Program-made: the position numbers and the translations under genes
NCBI RefSeq assembly: GCF_001423295.1
Contig: NZ_LMNG01000006.1
Location: 20,367-84,366 of the forward strand
DNA from: Methylobacterium sp. Leaf112
GTDB lineage: Bacteria > Pseudomonadota > Alphaproteobacteria > Rhizobiales > Beijerinckiaceae
Direction: 5' to 3'
Length of the DNA stretch: 64,000 nt
Shown: positions 1 through 9,296 of the stretch, one piece after another
Numbering within the stretch: the first letter of the stretch is position 1
How the letters are laid out: each line of letters opens with the position of its first letter
The notes under the pieces: model-generated
Database searches by the model: none
What the model saw: only the letters and a program-made list of their open reading frames with translations
Told to the model about the DNA's origin: nothing

Positions 1-221
1 TCATGATCACCCACGATGTCGACGAGGCGGTGCTGCTCTCGGACCGCATCGTGATGATGACCAACGGCCCCTCCGCCACGGTGGGCGAGATCCTGACCGT
101 CGATCTCGAGCGGCCGCGCCGCCGCCTCGATCTCGTGGAGGACGCCACATACACCCACGCCCGCGCCGCCGTCCTCGAGTTCCTCTATGCCCGGCACGCC
201 AAGCCGGCCATGGCGGCCTGA
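1..221 (+). CDS. Nitrate-type ABC transporter ATP-binding protein, C-terminal part (gene starts before the window)
   Basis: Only the last 72 or so codons are inside the window. The visible part begins with the H-loop motif (ITHDVDEA), in which the His senses the gamma-phosphate of ATP, followed by the SDRIVMMTNGP stretch that usually follows the H-loop in NrtD/SsuB/TauB-type ATPases. It would energise import of nitrate/nitrite (or another small anion) across the inner membrane. Assignment to nitrate rests on the genes immediately downstream in the same direction (NirB-like oxidoreductase 9 bp after the stop, nitrite reductase, nitrate reductase); the sequence fragment alone does not separate nitrate from sulfonate/taurine transporters. 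Confidence 0.8.
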   Translation, partial: MITHDVDEAVLLSDRIVMMTNGPSATVGEILTVDLERPRRRLDLVEDATYTHARAAVLEFLYARHAKPAMAA

Positions 222-230
222 GACGCGGCG

Positions 231-1445
231 ATGAAGGATCGGCTGGTCGTCATCGGCAACGGCATGGCGTCGTTGCGGTTTCTGGAGCGCCTCACCGAGC
301 GGGCGCCGGGGCGCTACGACGTCTCCGTCGTCGGCGCCGAACCGCAGGCGGCCTACAACCGCGTCCTGCTCTCGTCCCTGCTGGGCGGCGAAGTCGACGA
401 GGCCGGTTGCGCGTTCCGGGGCCTCGACTGGTACGAGAGCCACGGCATCCGCCTCATCACGGGCGCGCCGGTCACCGAAATCGACCGCGAGAACGGCCTC
501 GTGATGGTGGGCGAGACCCACGTCCTGCCCTTCGACAGGCTCGTGCTCGCGGTCGGCTCCGTGCCGATCCGGCTGCCGAAGCCCGGCATGGACCTGCCCG
601 GCGTCCTCACGTTCCGCGACCTCGCGGATGTGACCGCCATCCGCAAGGCGGCGGTGGAGCACGCCCGCGCCATCGTCATCGGCGGCGGGCTTCTCGGGCT
701 CGAGGCCGCCGTCGGCCTCGCGCGCCTGGGCGTCGACACCACGCTTCTCCACGTCATGGACCGGCTGATGGAGCGCCAGCTCGACCACGCCGCCGCTGGC
801 CTGGTGAAGCGCGCCATGGAGGCGCGGGGCGTCAAGGTGCTGCTCAAGGCCGACACCGCCACCGTCGAGGGTGACGGAAAAGTCGAGCGCCTGATCCTGT
901 CGGACGGCACCGTGCTGCCCGCCGACCTCGTGGTGATGTCCGTGGGGGTGCGCCCCAACGTGGCCCTGGCCCAGAATGCCGGGATCGCGGTGGGCCGCGG
1001 CATCAAGGTCGACGACCGGATGCAGTCGTCCGATCCTCGCATCTTCGCGCTCGGCGAATGCGCCGAGCATCGCGGCCAGATCTACGGCCTCGTCGAGCCC
1101 GCCTACGAGCAGGCCGAGACCTTGAGCCGCCACCTCGTCGGCGAGGAGGTGGCCTATGCGGGCACGTCGCTCGCCACCAGCCTCAAGGTCTCGGGCCTGC
1201 CGGTGTTCTCGGCCGGCGCCATCGAGGCGCCGGAGGGCTCCGAGACGATCCTCATGAGCGATCCCGGCCTCGGGCTCTACCGCAAGCTCATCGTCGCCGA
1301 CGACCGGCTGCTCGGCGCCGTGTTCGTCGGCGACATCGCCGAGCAGGGCTGGTGCAAGGATCTCATCCGCACCGGCGCCTCCGTCGCGGCGCATCGCGAC
1401 GACCTGATGTTCGGGCGAACCGCCCCCCAACCCCTCGCAGCCTGA
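231..1445 (+). CDS. NAD(P)/FAD-dependent oxidoreductase, NirB N-terminal-like
   Basis: A 404-residue flavoprotein of the two-dinucleotide-fold type. It has an N-terminal FAD-binding motif (VVIGNGMASLRFLERL, residues about 5-20) and a second NAD(P)H-binding glycine motif (IVIGGGLLGLEAA, about 147-159). The length matches the reductase part of NirB or a stand-alone rubredoxin-reductase-like enzyme; the siroheme half of NirB is absent and is instead supplied by the next gene. The most likely role is passing electrons from NAD(P)H to the nitrate or nitrite reductase encoded downstream. It starts 9 bp after the transporter ATPase and is 11 bp upstream of the nitrite reductase, consistent with one operon. 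The electron acceptor is inferred, not visible. Confidence 0.85.
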   Translation: MKDRLVVIGNGMASLRFLERLTERAPGRYDVSVVGAEPQAAYNRVLLSSLLGGEVDEAGCAFRGLDWYESHGIRLITGAPVTEIDRENGLVMVGETHVLPFDRLVLAVGSVPIRLPKPGMDLPGVLTFRDLADVTAIRKAAVEHARAIVIGGGLLGLEAAVGLARLGVDTTLLHVMDRLMERQLDHAAAGLVKRAMEARGVKVLLKADTATVEGDGKVERLILSDGTVLPADLVVMSVGVRPNVALAQNAGIAVGRGIKVDDRMQSSDPRIFALGECAEHRGQIYGLVEPAYEQAETLSRHLVGEEVAYAGTSLATSLKVSGLPVFSAGAIEAPEGSETILMSDPGLGLYRKLIVADDRLLGAVFVGDIAEQGWCKDLIRTGASVAAHRDDLMFGRTAPQPLAA

Positions 1446-1456
1446 CGGAGGCTTTC

Positions 1457-3244
1457 ATGGCTGACGATTTCAACGCCGAGCAGAAGCGCTACCTCGAAGG
1501 TTTCGCCTCCGGCATCTCCGCGGCCCGCCTCACCGGCGGCCTCGCCCTCGGGCAGGCAAGCGCCCCCCCGGCCGAACCCACCGGGCCCGACGCCATCCAC
1601 ATCAAGGCCCAGGACGCCACGGTGAAGGCCGGCGGCAAGCTCTGCGACCAGGAGAAGTGGAAGCGCGCCGAGAACGCCTTCGACGGCCACAACCGCCTCA
1701 TCGCGGAGGCCGCCACCGGCAAGGCCCCGAAACCGGAGGACAATTTCCGCTGGCGCTATCACGGCCTGTTCTGGGTGGCACCGGCCCAGAACTCCTACAT
1801 GTGCCGCCTGCGCATCCCCAACGGCATCCTGCAGCACTGGCAGTTCGCCGGCATCGCGGATCTCGCCGACACCCATGGCGGCGGCTACAGCCACGTCACC
1901 ACCCGGGCGAACCTCCAGGTCCGCGAGATCACGCCCGAGCACGGCCAGCCCTTCCTCGACGGCCTCATCGACCTCGGCCTGACCGCGCGCGGCGCGGGCG
2001 CCGACAACATCCGCAACGTCACCGGCTCGCCGGTCGCCGGCATCGACGCCCAGGAACTGCTCGACACCCGGCCGCTGGCCAAATCCTGGCACAACCACAT
2101 CCTCAACGACCGCTCGCTGTTCGGCCTGCCGCGCAAGTTCAACGTCGCCTTCGACGGCGGCGGGGTCATGCCGGTGCTGGAGGAGACCAACGACATCGGC
2201 TTCCAGGCCATCCGGGTTCTCGACGGCGCCGCCGTGGCGCCCGGCATCTGGATGCGCCTCGTGCTCGGCGGCATCTCGGGCCACCGCGATCTCGCCCGCG
2301 ACACCGGCGTCGTGCTGAAGCCCGAGGATTGCAACCGGGTGGCGGACGCCATCCTGCGGGTCTTCATCAAGAACGGCGACCGGACCAACCGCAACAAGAG
2401 CCGGATGAAATACGTCCTCGACGCCTGGGGCTTCGACAAGTACCTCGCCGCCGTCGAAGACGAACTCGGCCGCAAACTCGACCGCGTCGATCCCGCCCAT
2501 GTTGCCCCGCGCGGCCCCATGGACCGCTTCGCACATGTGGGCGTGCACGCCCAGGTGCAGCCCGGCCTCAACTGGATCGGCGTGATCCTGCCCGTCGGTA
2601 AGCTCACCACCGACCAGATGCGGGATCTGGCCAGAATCGCGACCGAATGCGGCGACGGCGCCATCCGCATGACCGTCTGGCAGAACTTCCTGTTTTCCGG
2701 GGTTCCTGACGCGAAGGTGGCCGAGGTCCAGGCACGGGTCGCCGCCTTGGGCCTCACCACGGAGGCGTCGAGCATCCGCGCCGGCCTCGTCGCCTGCACG
2801 GGCAACCAGGGCTGCAAGTTCGCCGCCTCGGACACCAAGGGCCACGCCCTCGTCATCGCCGACTACATCGAGGCCAACCTCAAGGAGCTCGACGTGCCGG
2901 TGAACGTGCACCTCACGGGCTGCCACCATAGCTGCGCCCAGCACTACATCGGCGACATCGGGCTCATCGGCGCCAAGGTGGTGGTCTCGGAGGAGGGCGA
3001 CACCGTCGAGGGCTACGACATCGTCGTCGGCGGCGGCTTCGGCGACAGCCCGAAGATCGGCACCGAGATCTGGAAGGCCGTGAAGGCCGAGGATTGCCCG
3101 GCCCGGATCGAGGCGCTCCTACGCAGCTACCTCGGCAGCCGCGAGGGCCCGCAGGAGAGCTTCCAGGCCTTCACCCTGCGCACCGGTCCCGAATCCCTGC
3201 GCCACAGTGCCGAAGAGCAACCCGTCCTGAAGGCAGCCGCATGA
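1457..3244 (+). CDS. nirA: Siroheme/[4Fe-4S] nitrite reductase (NirA-type; sulfite reductase hemoprotein family)
   Basis: Assimilatory reduction of nitrite to ammonium in the cytoplasm (six electrons). The 595-residue protein has the duplicated ferredoxin-like/siroheme architecture of the family. The four cluster-and-siroheme-ligating cysteines are visible in the C-terminal half as CTGNQGC (about residues 448 and 454) and CHHSC (about 489 and 493). The N-terminal half shows the substrate-binding-region segment with FRWRYHGLFW and the THGGGYSHVTTRANLQ stretch, typical of nitrite rather than sulfite reductases. The start at 1457 is chosen because GGAGGC lies just upstream and the long upstream extension overlaps the previous gene out of frame. 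Its stop overlaps the next start by 4 bp (ATGA), so it is translationally coupled to the flavoprotein. A sulfite reductase role is the main alternative. Confidence 0.88.
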   Translation: MADDFNAEQKRYLEGFASGISAARLTGGLALGQASAPPAEPTGPDAIHIKAQDATVKAGGKLCDQEKWKRAENAFDGHNRLIAEAATGKAPKPEDNFRWRYHGLFWVAPAQNSYMCRLRIPNGILQHWQFAGIADLADTHGGGYSHVTTRANLQVREITPEHGQPFLDGLIDLGLTARGAGADNIRNVTGSPVAGIDAQELLDTRPLAKSWHNHILNDRSLFGLPRKFNVAFDGGGVMPVLEETNDIGFQAIRVLDGAAVAPGIWMRLVLGGISGHRDLARDTGVVLKPEDCNRVADAILRVFIKNGDRTNRNKSRMKYVLDAWGFDKYLAAVEDELGRKLDRVDPAHVAPRGPMDRFAHVGVHAQVQPGLNWIGVILPVGKLTTDQMRDLARIATECGDGAIRMTVWQNFLFSGVPDAKVAEVQARVAALGLTTEASSIRAGLVACTGNQGCKFAASDTKGHALVIADYIEANLKELDVPVNVHLTGCHHSCAQHYIGDIGLIGAKVVVSEEGDTVEGYDIVVGGGFGDSPKIGTEIWKAVKAEDCPARIEALLRSYLGSREGPQESFQAFTLRTGPESLRHSAEEQPVLKAAA

Positions 3245-4839
3245 GCGAGCACGTCACGCCCCCGCTGGTTCTCATCCCCGAGAACGCCCCGTTCAACCCC
3301 GACCAGCGCTCGTGGCTGTCGGGCTACTTCGCCGCCCTTCTGGGCCCCGCCGTCGAGGGCGCCACGGCGCTGGCCCCCGGCGACATGGGCGGCGGCCAAA
3401 AGCTCGCCGACAACGACGACGCGCCGTGGCACGACCCGTCGATGCCCCTGCCCGACCGGATGGAGCTCGCGCGTGAACGGCCCGAGGCGCAGAAGCTCAT
3501 GGCCGCCATGGCGCAGCAGGATTGCGGCCAGTGCGGCTACAACTGCGCCGACTACGCCAACGCCATCTTCCTCAAGAGCGAGGAGCGCCTGAACCTGTGC
3601 CAGCCCGGCGGCAAGGACACGCTCCGGATGCTGAAGAAGCTCGACGAGGAGTTCGGCGCCGGCGGCGGGGCCGCCCCGAAGACCGCCGGCGACACCGCGC
3701 CCAAGGCCGAACCGACCCTCGGCCCCCTCGGCTTCTGCCGCGAGAACCCCGTGGAGGCGACGTTCCTGTCTCGGCTCCGCTTGAACGCGCCTGGGGGCGA
3801 GAAGGAAACCTGGCACGTCGAGATCGATCTGACCGACACGCCCATCGAGTACGTGGTCGGCGACTCCCTCGGGCTGTTTCCCGCCAACGCCCCGGCCCTG
3901 GTCGACGCGGTCATCGCCGAGCTCGGGGCCCGTCCCGAGCGCAGGATCGGACGCAAGACCCTGCGGGATTGCCTGCTCACGGACTATGCGCTGGGCGGCG
4001 CGCCCGACGGGCTCTACCAGCTCCTCTCCCTCCTCACCTCGGGCGAAGCGCGCAAGAAGACCCAGGCGCTCGCCGCCGGCGAGGATCCGGACGGCGACGC
4101 CGCCCATCTCGACGTGCTCGGCGCGCTCCACAAGTTCCCCGGCGCGCGGCCCGACGCCGAGGTGTTCCTCGAAGCCCTCGACGAGTTGCAGCCCCGGCTC
4201 TACTCGATCTCGTCCTCGCCGAAGGCCGATCCCGGCCGGGTCTCCCTCACGGTGGACGCGGTCCGCTACAGCCACCGCTCGCGCCTGCGGCTGGGCGTGG
4301 CCTCGACCCATCTCGGCGAGCGCATCCCCGAGGGCATGAAGGTCAAGGTCTACCTCCAGAAGGCGCATGGCTTCGCCCTGCCCGACGACCTGTCGAAGGA
4401 CGTGATCATGGTCGGCCCCGGCACCGGCATCGCGCCGTTCCGCGCCTTCCTGCGCGAGCGCGACGCCACGCAGGCGCCGGGCCGCAACTGGCTGTTCTAC
4501 GGCCACCAACGCCAAGCGAGCGACTTCTTCTACAGGGACGAGCTCAACGCCCTGAAGGACAAGAAGCTGCTCACCCGCCTGTCCCTGGCCTGGTCCCGCG
4601 ACGGCGGCGAAAAGACCTACGTGCAGGACCGCATGCGCGAGAACGGCGCCGAACTCTGGAAGTGGTTCGAGGGCGGTGCCCATTTCTACGTCTGCGGCGA
4701 CGCCAAGCGCATGGCCAAGGATGTGGAGCGGGCGATCATCGACGTCGCCGGCCAACACGGGGGCAAGAACCCCGACGAGGCCGTGGCCTACCTCGCCCAT
4801 CTGAAGAAGACCGGGCGGTATCAGGCCGACGTGTACTGA
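3241..4839 (+). CDS. CysJ-like flavoprotein reductase with an added four-Cys Fe-S domain, no flavodoxin domain
   Basis: A 532-residue FAD/NAD(P)H reductase. Residues about 95-125 carry CGQCGYNC, then a CQPGG motif about 24 residues on: the four-cysteine pattern of the small [4Fe-4S] domain found in RnfB and acetyl-CoA synthase proteins (PF04060 type). The rest is a CysJ/cytochrome-P450-reductase-like FAD domain (RLYSISSSP, about 319-327) followed by an NAD(P)H-binding domain (MVGPGTGIAPFRAFL, about 390-404) and a C-terminal ...GRYQADVY end typical of the ferredoxin-NADP reductase superfamily. The FMN flavodoxin domain of classic CysJ is missing, so electrons probably leave through the Fe-S cluster. 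Overlap with nirA (ATGA) suggests it is the electron donor to the nitrite reductase; this partnership is inferred. Confidence 0.85.
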   Translation: MSEHVTPPLVLIPENAPFNPDQRSWLSGYFAALLGPAVEGATALAPGDMGGGQKLADNDDAPWHDPSMPLPDRMELARERPEAQKLMAAMAQQDCGQCGYNCADYANAIFLKSEERLNLCQPGGKDTLRMLKKLDEEFGAGGGAAPKTAGDTAPKAEPTLGPLGFCRENPVEATFLSRLRLNAPGGEKETWHVEIDLTDTPIEYVVGDSLGLFPANAPALVDAVIAELGARPERRIGRKTLRDCLLTDYALGGAPDGLYQLLSLLTSGEARKKTQALAAGEDPDGDAAHLDVLGALHKFPGARPDAEVFLEALDELQPRLYSISSSPKADPGRVSLTVDAVRYSHRSRLRLGVASTHLGERIPEGMKVKVYLQKAHGFALPDDLSKDVIMVGPGTGIAPFRAFLRERDATQAPGRNWLFYGHQRQASDFFYRDELNALKDKKLLTRLSLAWSRDGGEKTYVQDRMRENGAELWKWFEGGAHFYVCGDAKRMAKDVERAIIDVAGQHGGKNPDEAVAYLAHLKKTGRYQADVY

Positions 4840-4910
4840 GAGGCAAAACCCTCCCGGCGCCGTGGGCTATCGAACTCCGCATATCTGGCGCTCTTCAGAA
4901 CGGGCGCGTC

Positions 4911-5020
4911 CCTCTCCCCCTTGTCGGGAGAGGTTAGGAGTGGGGGCGGTTCCGCCAGACCCCGCAGCATGAGGGGCACCCGACCCCCCCACCTCCAACT
5001 CCTCCCCACAAGGGGGAGGA
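4911..5020. repeat. Large imperfect inverted repeat (REP-like intergenic palindrome)
   Basis: Arms at 4911-4946 and 4985-5020 are near-perfect inverted copies built from CCTCTCCCCCTTGT and its complement ACAAGGGGGAGGA, with about 38 bp between them. It fills most of the 254-bp gap between the flavoprotein and nasA and would fold into a long GC-rich hairpin as RNA. Repeats of this look are common between genes in Methylobacterium and Bradyrhizobium-type genomes (recalled, not searched). It could also end or attenuate transcription between the two halves of the nitrate cluster. Confidence 0.75.
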
Positions 5021-5093
5021 GGGCTGGCCGGCGCTTCAGGCCCGACTCTTGCTCCCATCCATGCTGACAAAAAACCCCGCCGAGGATCACGCC

Positions 5094-7763
5094 ATGAACG
5101 CGCACGTCCAGGCGCCCGCCCCCGTCAAAACCACCTGCCCATATTGCGGCGTCGGCTGCGGCGTACTCGCGACGCCGGACGGGCAGGGCGGGGTCGGCAT
5201 CGCCGGGGACACCGCGCATCCGGCCAATTTCGGCCGCCTCTGCTCCAAGGGCTCGGCTTTGGGCGAGACCGTCTCCCTGGACGGCCGCCTGCTCCATCCG
5301 CAGGTCGACGGCGCGCGCGCGAGCTGGGAATCGGCGCTCGGCACCGTCGCGGGGTCCCTGCAGAAGATCGCCGCGCAGCACGGGCCGGAATCCATCGCCT
5401 TCTACCTGTCGGGCCAGCTCCTCACGGAGGATTACTACGTCGCCAACAAGCTCGCGAAGGGCTTCCTCGGCACCCCCCACGTCGACACCAACTCGCGCCT
5501 GTGCATGTCGAGCGCCGTGGCCGCCCATCGGCGCGCCTTCGGCTCGGACACCGTGCCGGGCTGCTACGAGGACCTCGACGAGGCCGACGTGATCGTGCTC
5601 GTCGGCTCCAACACCGCCTGGTGCCACCCGATCCTGTTCCGCCGGATGATCGACGCACGCGCCAAGCGCGGCACCAAGCTCGTGGTGGTCGATCCCCGCC
5701 GCACCCAGACGGGGGAGGAGGCCGACCTGTTCCTCGGCCTAGCGCCCGGCTCCGACACCGCCCTGTTCTCGGGCCTGCTCGTGCATCTCGCCGCCACCGG
5801 CGCCGTCGATGCGGCCTACGTCGCCGACCATACCAGCGGCTTCGACGGCGCCCTGGAGCGCGCCGCCGCCATCGCCCCGAGCGTCGCCGCCACCGCCGCC
5901 GCGACGGGCCTCGCCGAGGCCGATGTCGCCCGGTTCTTCGCCCTGTTCGCCGGTACGAAGCGCGTGGTCACGGCGTTCTCGCAGGGGGCGAACCAGTCGG
6001 CGCAGGGCACCGACAAGGGCAACGCCATCATCAACTGCCATCTCGCCACCGGCCGCATCGGTCGGCCCGGCGCGGGGCCGTTCTCCCTCACCGGCCAGCC
6101 CAACGCCATGGGCGGGCGGGAGGTCGGAGGGCTCGCGAACATGCTCGCCGCCCACATGCACTTCGCCCCCGAGGAGGTGGACCGCGTCCGCCGGTTCTGG
6201 AAGGCGCCCAACATCATCACCGGCGAGGGCATGAAGGCGGTGGCCCTGTTCGAGGCGGTGGCGCGCGGCAAGATCAAGGCCCTGTGGGTGATGGGCACCA
6301 ATCCCGTCGTCTCCATGCCCCGGGCCGACGCCATCCGCGAGAGCCTGAAGGGCCTCGACCTCTACGTGGTCTCCGAGGCCGTGGCCGACAGCGACACCGC
6401 CCGGGCGACGGGGAAGAAGACCGTGCTGCTGCCGGCCTTGGCCTGGGGCGAGAAGGACGGCACGGTGACGAATTCCGAGCGCCGGGTCTCGCGCCAGCGC
6501 GCTTTCCTCAAGGCGCCCGGCGAGGCGCGGGCCGACTGGCAGATCATCGCGGACGTGGCCAAGCGCCTCGGCCACGGCGAGGCCTTCGCCTATCCCAACG
6601 CGGCCGCGATCTTCCGCGAGCACGCGGCCCTGTCGGCCTACGAGAACAATGGCACCCGCGATTTCGACATCGGCGCCCTCGCGGACATGCCCGATGCGAC
6701 TTATGCGGGAACGCCCCCCCTGCAATGGCCCCTGCCGAAGCGCGGCAAGGGCCGGGCCCGCCTGTTCGCCGACGGCCAGTTCTACACCTTCGACAAGCGT
6801 GCCCGCTTCGTCGCCGTGCAGGCGCCCGCCCTGGCCCAGCCCGTCACGGAGGAACACCCCTTCGTCCTCAACACCGGCCGGGTGCGCGACCACTGGCACA
6901 CCATGACGCGCACGGGAAAGAGCCAGCGTCTCTCGGCCCACCGCGCCGTGCCCTTCGTCGAGATCCACCCCGACGATGCCGCCCGCCTCGGCGTCGCGGA
7001 GGGCGATCTCGCCCGCATCTCCACGCCCCACGGCACCGCGATCCTCGAGGCGATGGTCACGGAGGGCGTGCGCCGGGGCGATCTCTTCGCCGCCTTCCAT
7101 TGGAGCGACGCCACCGCGTCGGATGCCCGCGTCGGCGCCCTGGTGCGCGGCGTGCCGGACCCGGTCTCGGGCCAGCCCGAACTCAAGGCGACGCCGGCCG
7201 CGTTGAGCCCAGCGCCCTACCGCAATCGCGGCTTCCTGCTCACCCGCGAGGCGCATACCCCGCCCGCCGGCTGGTGGTGGGCGCGCGCCACGGTGGAGGG
7301 CGGGTCCGGCCTGCACTTCGCCACCCAGGAGAGCTCGCGCGCCGTCGCCCTGATGATGCGCGGCCTGTTCCAGGGCCTGGAACTCGCCGAGTACGCCGAC
7401 CATGCGCGGGGGCATTACCGCTGCGCCGTCTATGACGGAGTTCGCTTGGTCGCCTGCCTGGCGCTCGCCCCGAGCGAGGCCCGACCGAGCTGGGAGGCGG
7501 CCAAGGCGTATTTCGCCGCCGAGGAGATCGAGCCCGCCGCCCGCCGCGCCCTGCTCTCGGGCCGGGCCGAGACGGCCTCGGCCGGTCCGACGATCTGCGC
7601 CTGCCACGGCGTCGGCCTCGACGTGATCACGGGCGTGATCGCGGCCGGCGCCGGCTCCGTCGAAGCCGTCGGCGTCGCCTGCAAGGCCGGAACGAATTGC
7701 GGCTCGTGCATCCCCGAGATCCGCAAGCTGCTGCCGCAGGCGCTTGCGCGCAACGCAGCATAG
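5094..7763 (+). CDS. nasA: Assimilatory nitrate reductase catalytic subunit with C-terminal BFD-like [2Fe-2S] domain
   Basis: Reduces nitrate to nitrite in the cytoplasm using a molybdenum bis-MGD cofactor. The 889-residue protein opens with the [4Fe-4S] ligands CPYCGVGC (C15, C18, C22) and a fourth Cys in GRLCSKG. The molybdopterin oxidoreductase body follows (NTAWCHPILFRRM, KGNAIINCHLATGRIGRPGAGPF split over the central region), then the dinucleotide-binding domain near NTGRVRDHWHTMTRTG. The last 55 residues form a BFD-type [2Fe-2S] module (ICACHGVG ... CKAGTNCGSC), found in NasA proteins that take electrons from a small ferredoxin or flavoprotein. The start at 5094 is chosen because the Fe-S motif then sits where it does in the family; an earlier ATG at 5049 would add 15 unrelated residues. 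Confidence 0.93.
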   Translation: MNAHVQAPAPVKTTCPYCGVGCGVLATPDGQGGVGIAGDTAHPANFGRLCSKGSALGETVSLDGRLLHPQVDGARASWESALGTVAGSLQKIAAQHGPESIAFYLSGQLLTEDYYVANKLAKGFLGTPHVDTNSRLCMSSAVAAHRRAFGSDTVPGCYEDLDEADVIVLVGSNTAWCHPILFRRMIDARAKRGTKLVVVDPRRTQTGEEADLFLGLAPGSDTALFSGLLVHLAATGAVDAAYVADHTSGFDGALERAAAIAPSVAATAAATGLAEADVARFFALFAGTKRVVTAFSQGANQSAQGTDKGNAIINCHLATGRIGRPGAGPFSLTGQPNAMGGREVGGLANMLAAHMHFAPEEVDRVRRFWKAPNIITGEGMKAVALFEAVARGKIKALWVMGTNPVVSMPRADAIRESLKGLDLYVVSEAVADSDTARATGKKTVLLPALAWGEKDGTVTNSERRVSRQRAFLKAPGEARADWQIIADVAKRLGHGEAFAYPNAAAIFREHAALSAYENNGTRDFDIGALADMPDATYAGTPPLQWPLPKRGKGRARLFADGQFYTFDKRARFVAVQAPALAQPVTEEHPFVLNTGRVRDHWHTMTRTGKSQRLSAHRAVPFVEIHPDDAARLGVAEGDLARISTPHGTAILEAMVTEGVRRGDLFAAFHWSDATASDARVGALVRGVPDPVSGQPELKATPAALSPAPYRNRGFLLTREAHTPPAGWWWARATVEGGSGLHFATQESSRAVALMMRGLFQGLELAEYADHARGHYRCAVYDGVRLVACLALAPSEARPSWEAAKAYFAAEEIEPAARRALLSGRAETASAGPTICACHGVGLDVITGVIAAGAGSVEAVGVACKAGTNCGSCIPEIRKLLPQALARNAA

Positions 7764-7802
7764 GCTCACTTTGTGGGTACGAAGGACCCCGATCCGAGAT
7801 CC

Positions 7803-9296
7803 ATGAGCACACCTCGCCAGCCCCGCGAAACCCGCCCCGCCAGTCCCGAATCCGCCCGCGGCGCCAATGCCGCCGGCCTCGAGCCCCTGGCCGTCCTGCC
7901 GGTCTTCGTGCCGTTGCAGGGCAAACGCGCGGTGCTGGCCGGCTCCAACGGCGGCGCGCCCTGGAAGGTGAAGCTGCTGGCCGCCGCCGGGGCGGACGTG
8001 GACGTCTACGCCCCCGAGCCGAGCGAGGAACTCCGCGCCGTGCCGGGCGAGATCGTCGCCGGCTCCGTCACCCTGCACGCGCGTCAGTGGGCGGAGGCCG
8101 ACCTCCAGGGCGCGGCCTTCGTCATCGGCGCCATGGAGGACGAGGCCGACTGCATCGCCTTCGTCGCCGCCGGACGCCGGGCCGGCGCCATCGTCAACGC
8201 CGTCGACCGCCCGCATCTCTGCGACGTGAAGTTCGGCGCCATCGTCAACCGCTCGCCCATGGTGGTGGGCATCTCGACGGAGGGCGCCGCCCCGGTCTTC
8301 GGCCAGACCGTGCGCGCCCGCATCGAGGGCATGCTGCCGCGCGGCTTCAAGGCCTGGATCGGCGCCGCCCGCGACTGGCGCGAGGAGGTCACCGCCCGCT
8401 TCCACGGCTTTTCGGACCGCCGCGCCTTCTGGGAGCGGTTCACCGACCGCGCCTTCGCCGAGCCGGACCGGGCGCCCACCGACAGGGACCTCGCCGAGTT
8501 GCTGGGCGAGACCGAGGCCGCGCCGAAGGGCGGGGCCGTCACGCTGGTGGGTGCCGGACCGGGCGACGCCGAACTCCTCACCCTCAAGGCGCTCAGGGCG
8601 CTGCGCAATGCCGACGTGATCCTCTACGACGACCTCGTGGCGCCCGAGATCCTCGACTACGCGCGCCGCGAGGCCCGCACCATGCTGGTGGGCAAGACCG
8701 GGCACGGCCCCTCCTGCCGCCAGGACGACATCAACGCCCTGATGGTGCAGCTCGCCAAGTCCGGCAAGCAGGTGGTGCGCCTGAAATCCGGCGACCCCCT
8801 GGTGTTCGGCCGGGCCGGCGAGGAGATCGACGCCTGCCGCGAGGCCGGCATCCCCGTCTCCATCGTGCCCGGCGTCTCGGCGGCCCAGGGGGCCGCGGCC
8901 TCCCTCTGCGTCTCGCTCACCAACCGCGACGCGGCGCGGCGCCTGCAATACGTCACCGGCCACGACCGGCGCGGGGCGCTGCCCGAGGACCTGAACTGGG
9001 GCGCCCTCGCCGATCCGAGCGTGACCACCGTGGTCTACATGCCGAAGAAGACCCTGCGCGTGCTGCTGGAGCGCGCCATGACCGAGGGCCTCGCCCCCGG
9101 CACCCCGGCGCTTCTCGTGTTCAACGCCACCCGGCCGAACCAGACAGTGGTGGAAGCCAGCGCCATCGACCTCGCCGACCGCGTCGAGGCCTCGGGCCAC
9201 GAGGGGCCGGCGCTCCTCATGGTCGGCGAGGCGCTGCGTCGGACGAGTGCGCAGGCCGCCCCCGCGATGGCCGAGCCGGACAAGCTCGCGATCTGA
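7803..9296 (+). CDS. cysG: Siroheme synthase (uroporphyrin-III C-methyltransferase / precorrin-2 dehydrogenase-ferrochelatase)
   Basis: Makes siroheme from uroporphyrinogen III, the cofactor of the nitrite reductase at 1457-3244. Of 497 residues, the N-terminal third is the NAD-dependent precorrin-2 dehydrogenase/ferrochelatase domain (PLQGKRAVLAGSNGGAPWK, about 36-54). The C-terminal part is the SAM-dependent methyltransferase domain (VTLVGAGPGDAELLTLKAL, about 247-265; VVRLKSGDPLVFGRAGEE, about 330-347). The dehydrogenase glycine motif reads AGSNGGAPWKV, slightly degenerate compared with the usual GGG..A pattern but common in alphaproteobacteria. The start at 7803 avoids a 10-residue extension with no RBS. 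It lies 39 bp downstream of nasA and probably belongs to the same transcription unit. Confidence 0.92.
   Translation: MSTPRQPRETRPASPESARGANAAGLEPLAVLPVFVPLQGKRAVLAGSNGGAPWKVKLLAAAGADVDVYAPEPSEELRAVPGEIVAGSVTLHARQWAEADLQGAAFVIGAMEDEADCIAFVAAGRRAGAIVNAVDRPHLCDVKFGAIVNRSPMVVGISTEGAAPVFGQTVRARIEGMLPRGFKAWIGAARDWREEVTARFHGFSDRRAFWERFTDRAFAEPDRAPTDRDLAELLGETEAAPKGGAVTLVGAGPGDAELLTLKALRALRNADVILYDDLVAPEILDYARREARTMLVGKTGHGPSCRQDDINALMVQLAKSGKQVVRLKSGDPLVFGRAGEEIDACREAGIPVSIVPGVSAAQGAAASLCVSLTNRDAARRLQYVTGHDRRGALPEDLNWGALADPSVTTVVYMPKKTLRVLLERAMTEGLAPGTPALLVFNATRPNQTVVEASAIDLADRVEASGHEGPALLMVGEALRRTSAQAAPAMAEPDKLAI

Noticed and set aside
1277..2944. Long - strand frame under the nitrite reductase gene
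   Set aside because: Ala/Gly/Val/Asp-rich antisense shadow typical of high-GC codon use; the + strand gene is clear.
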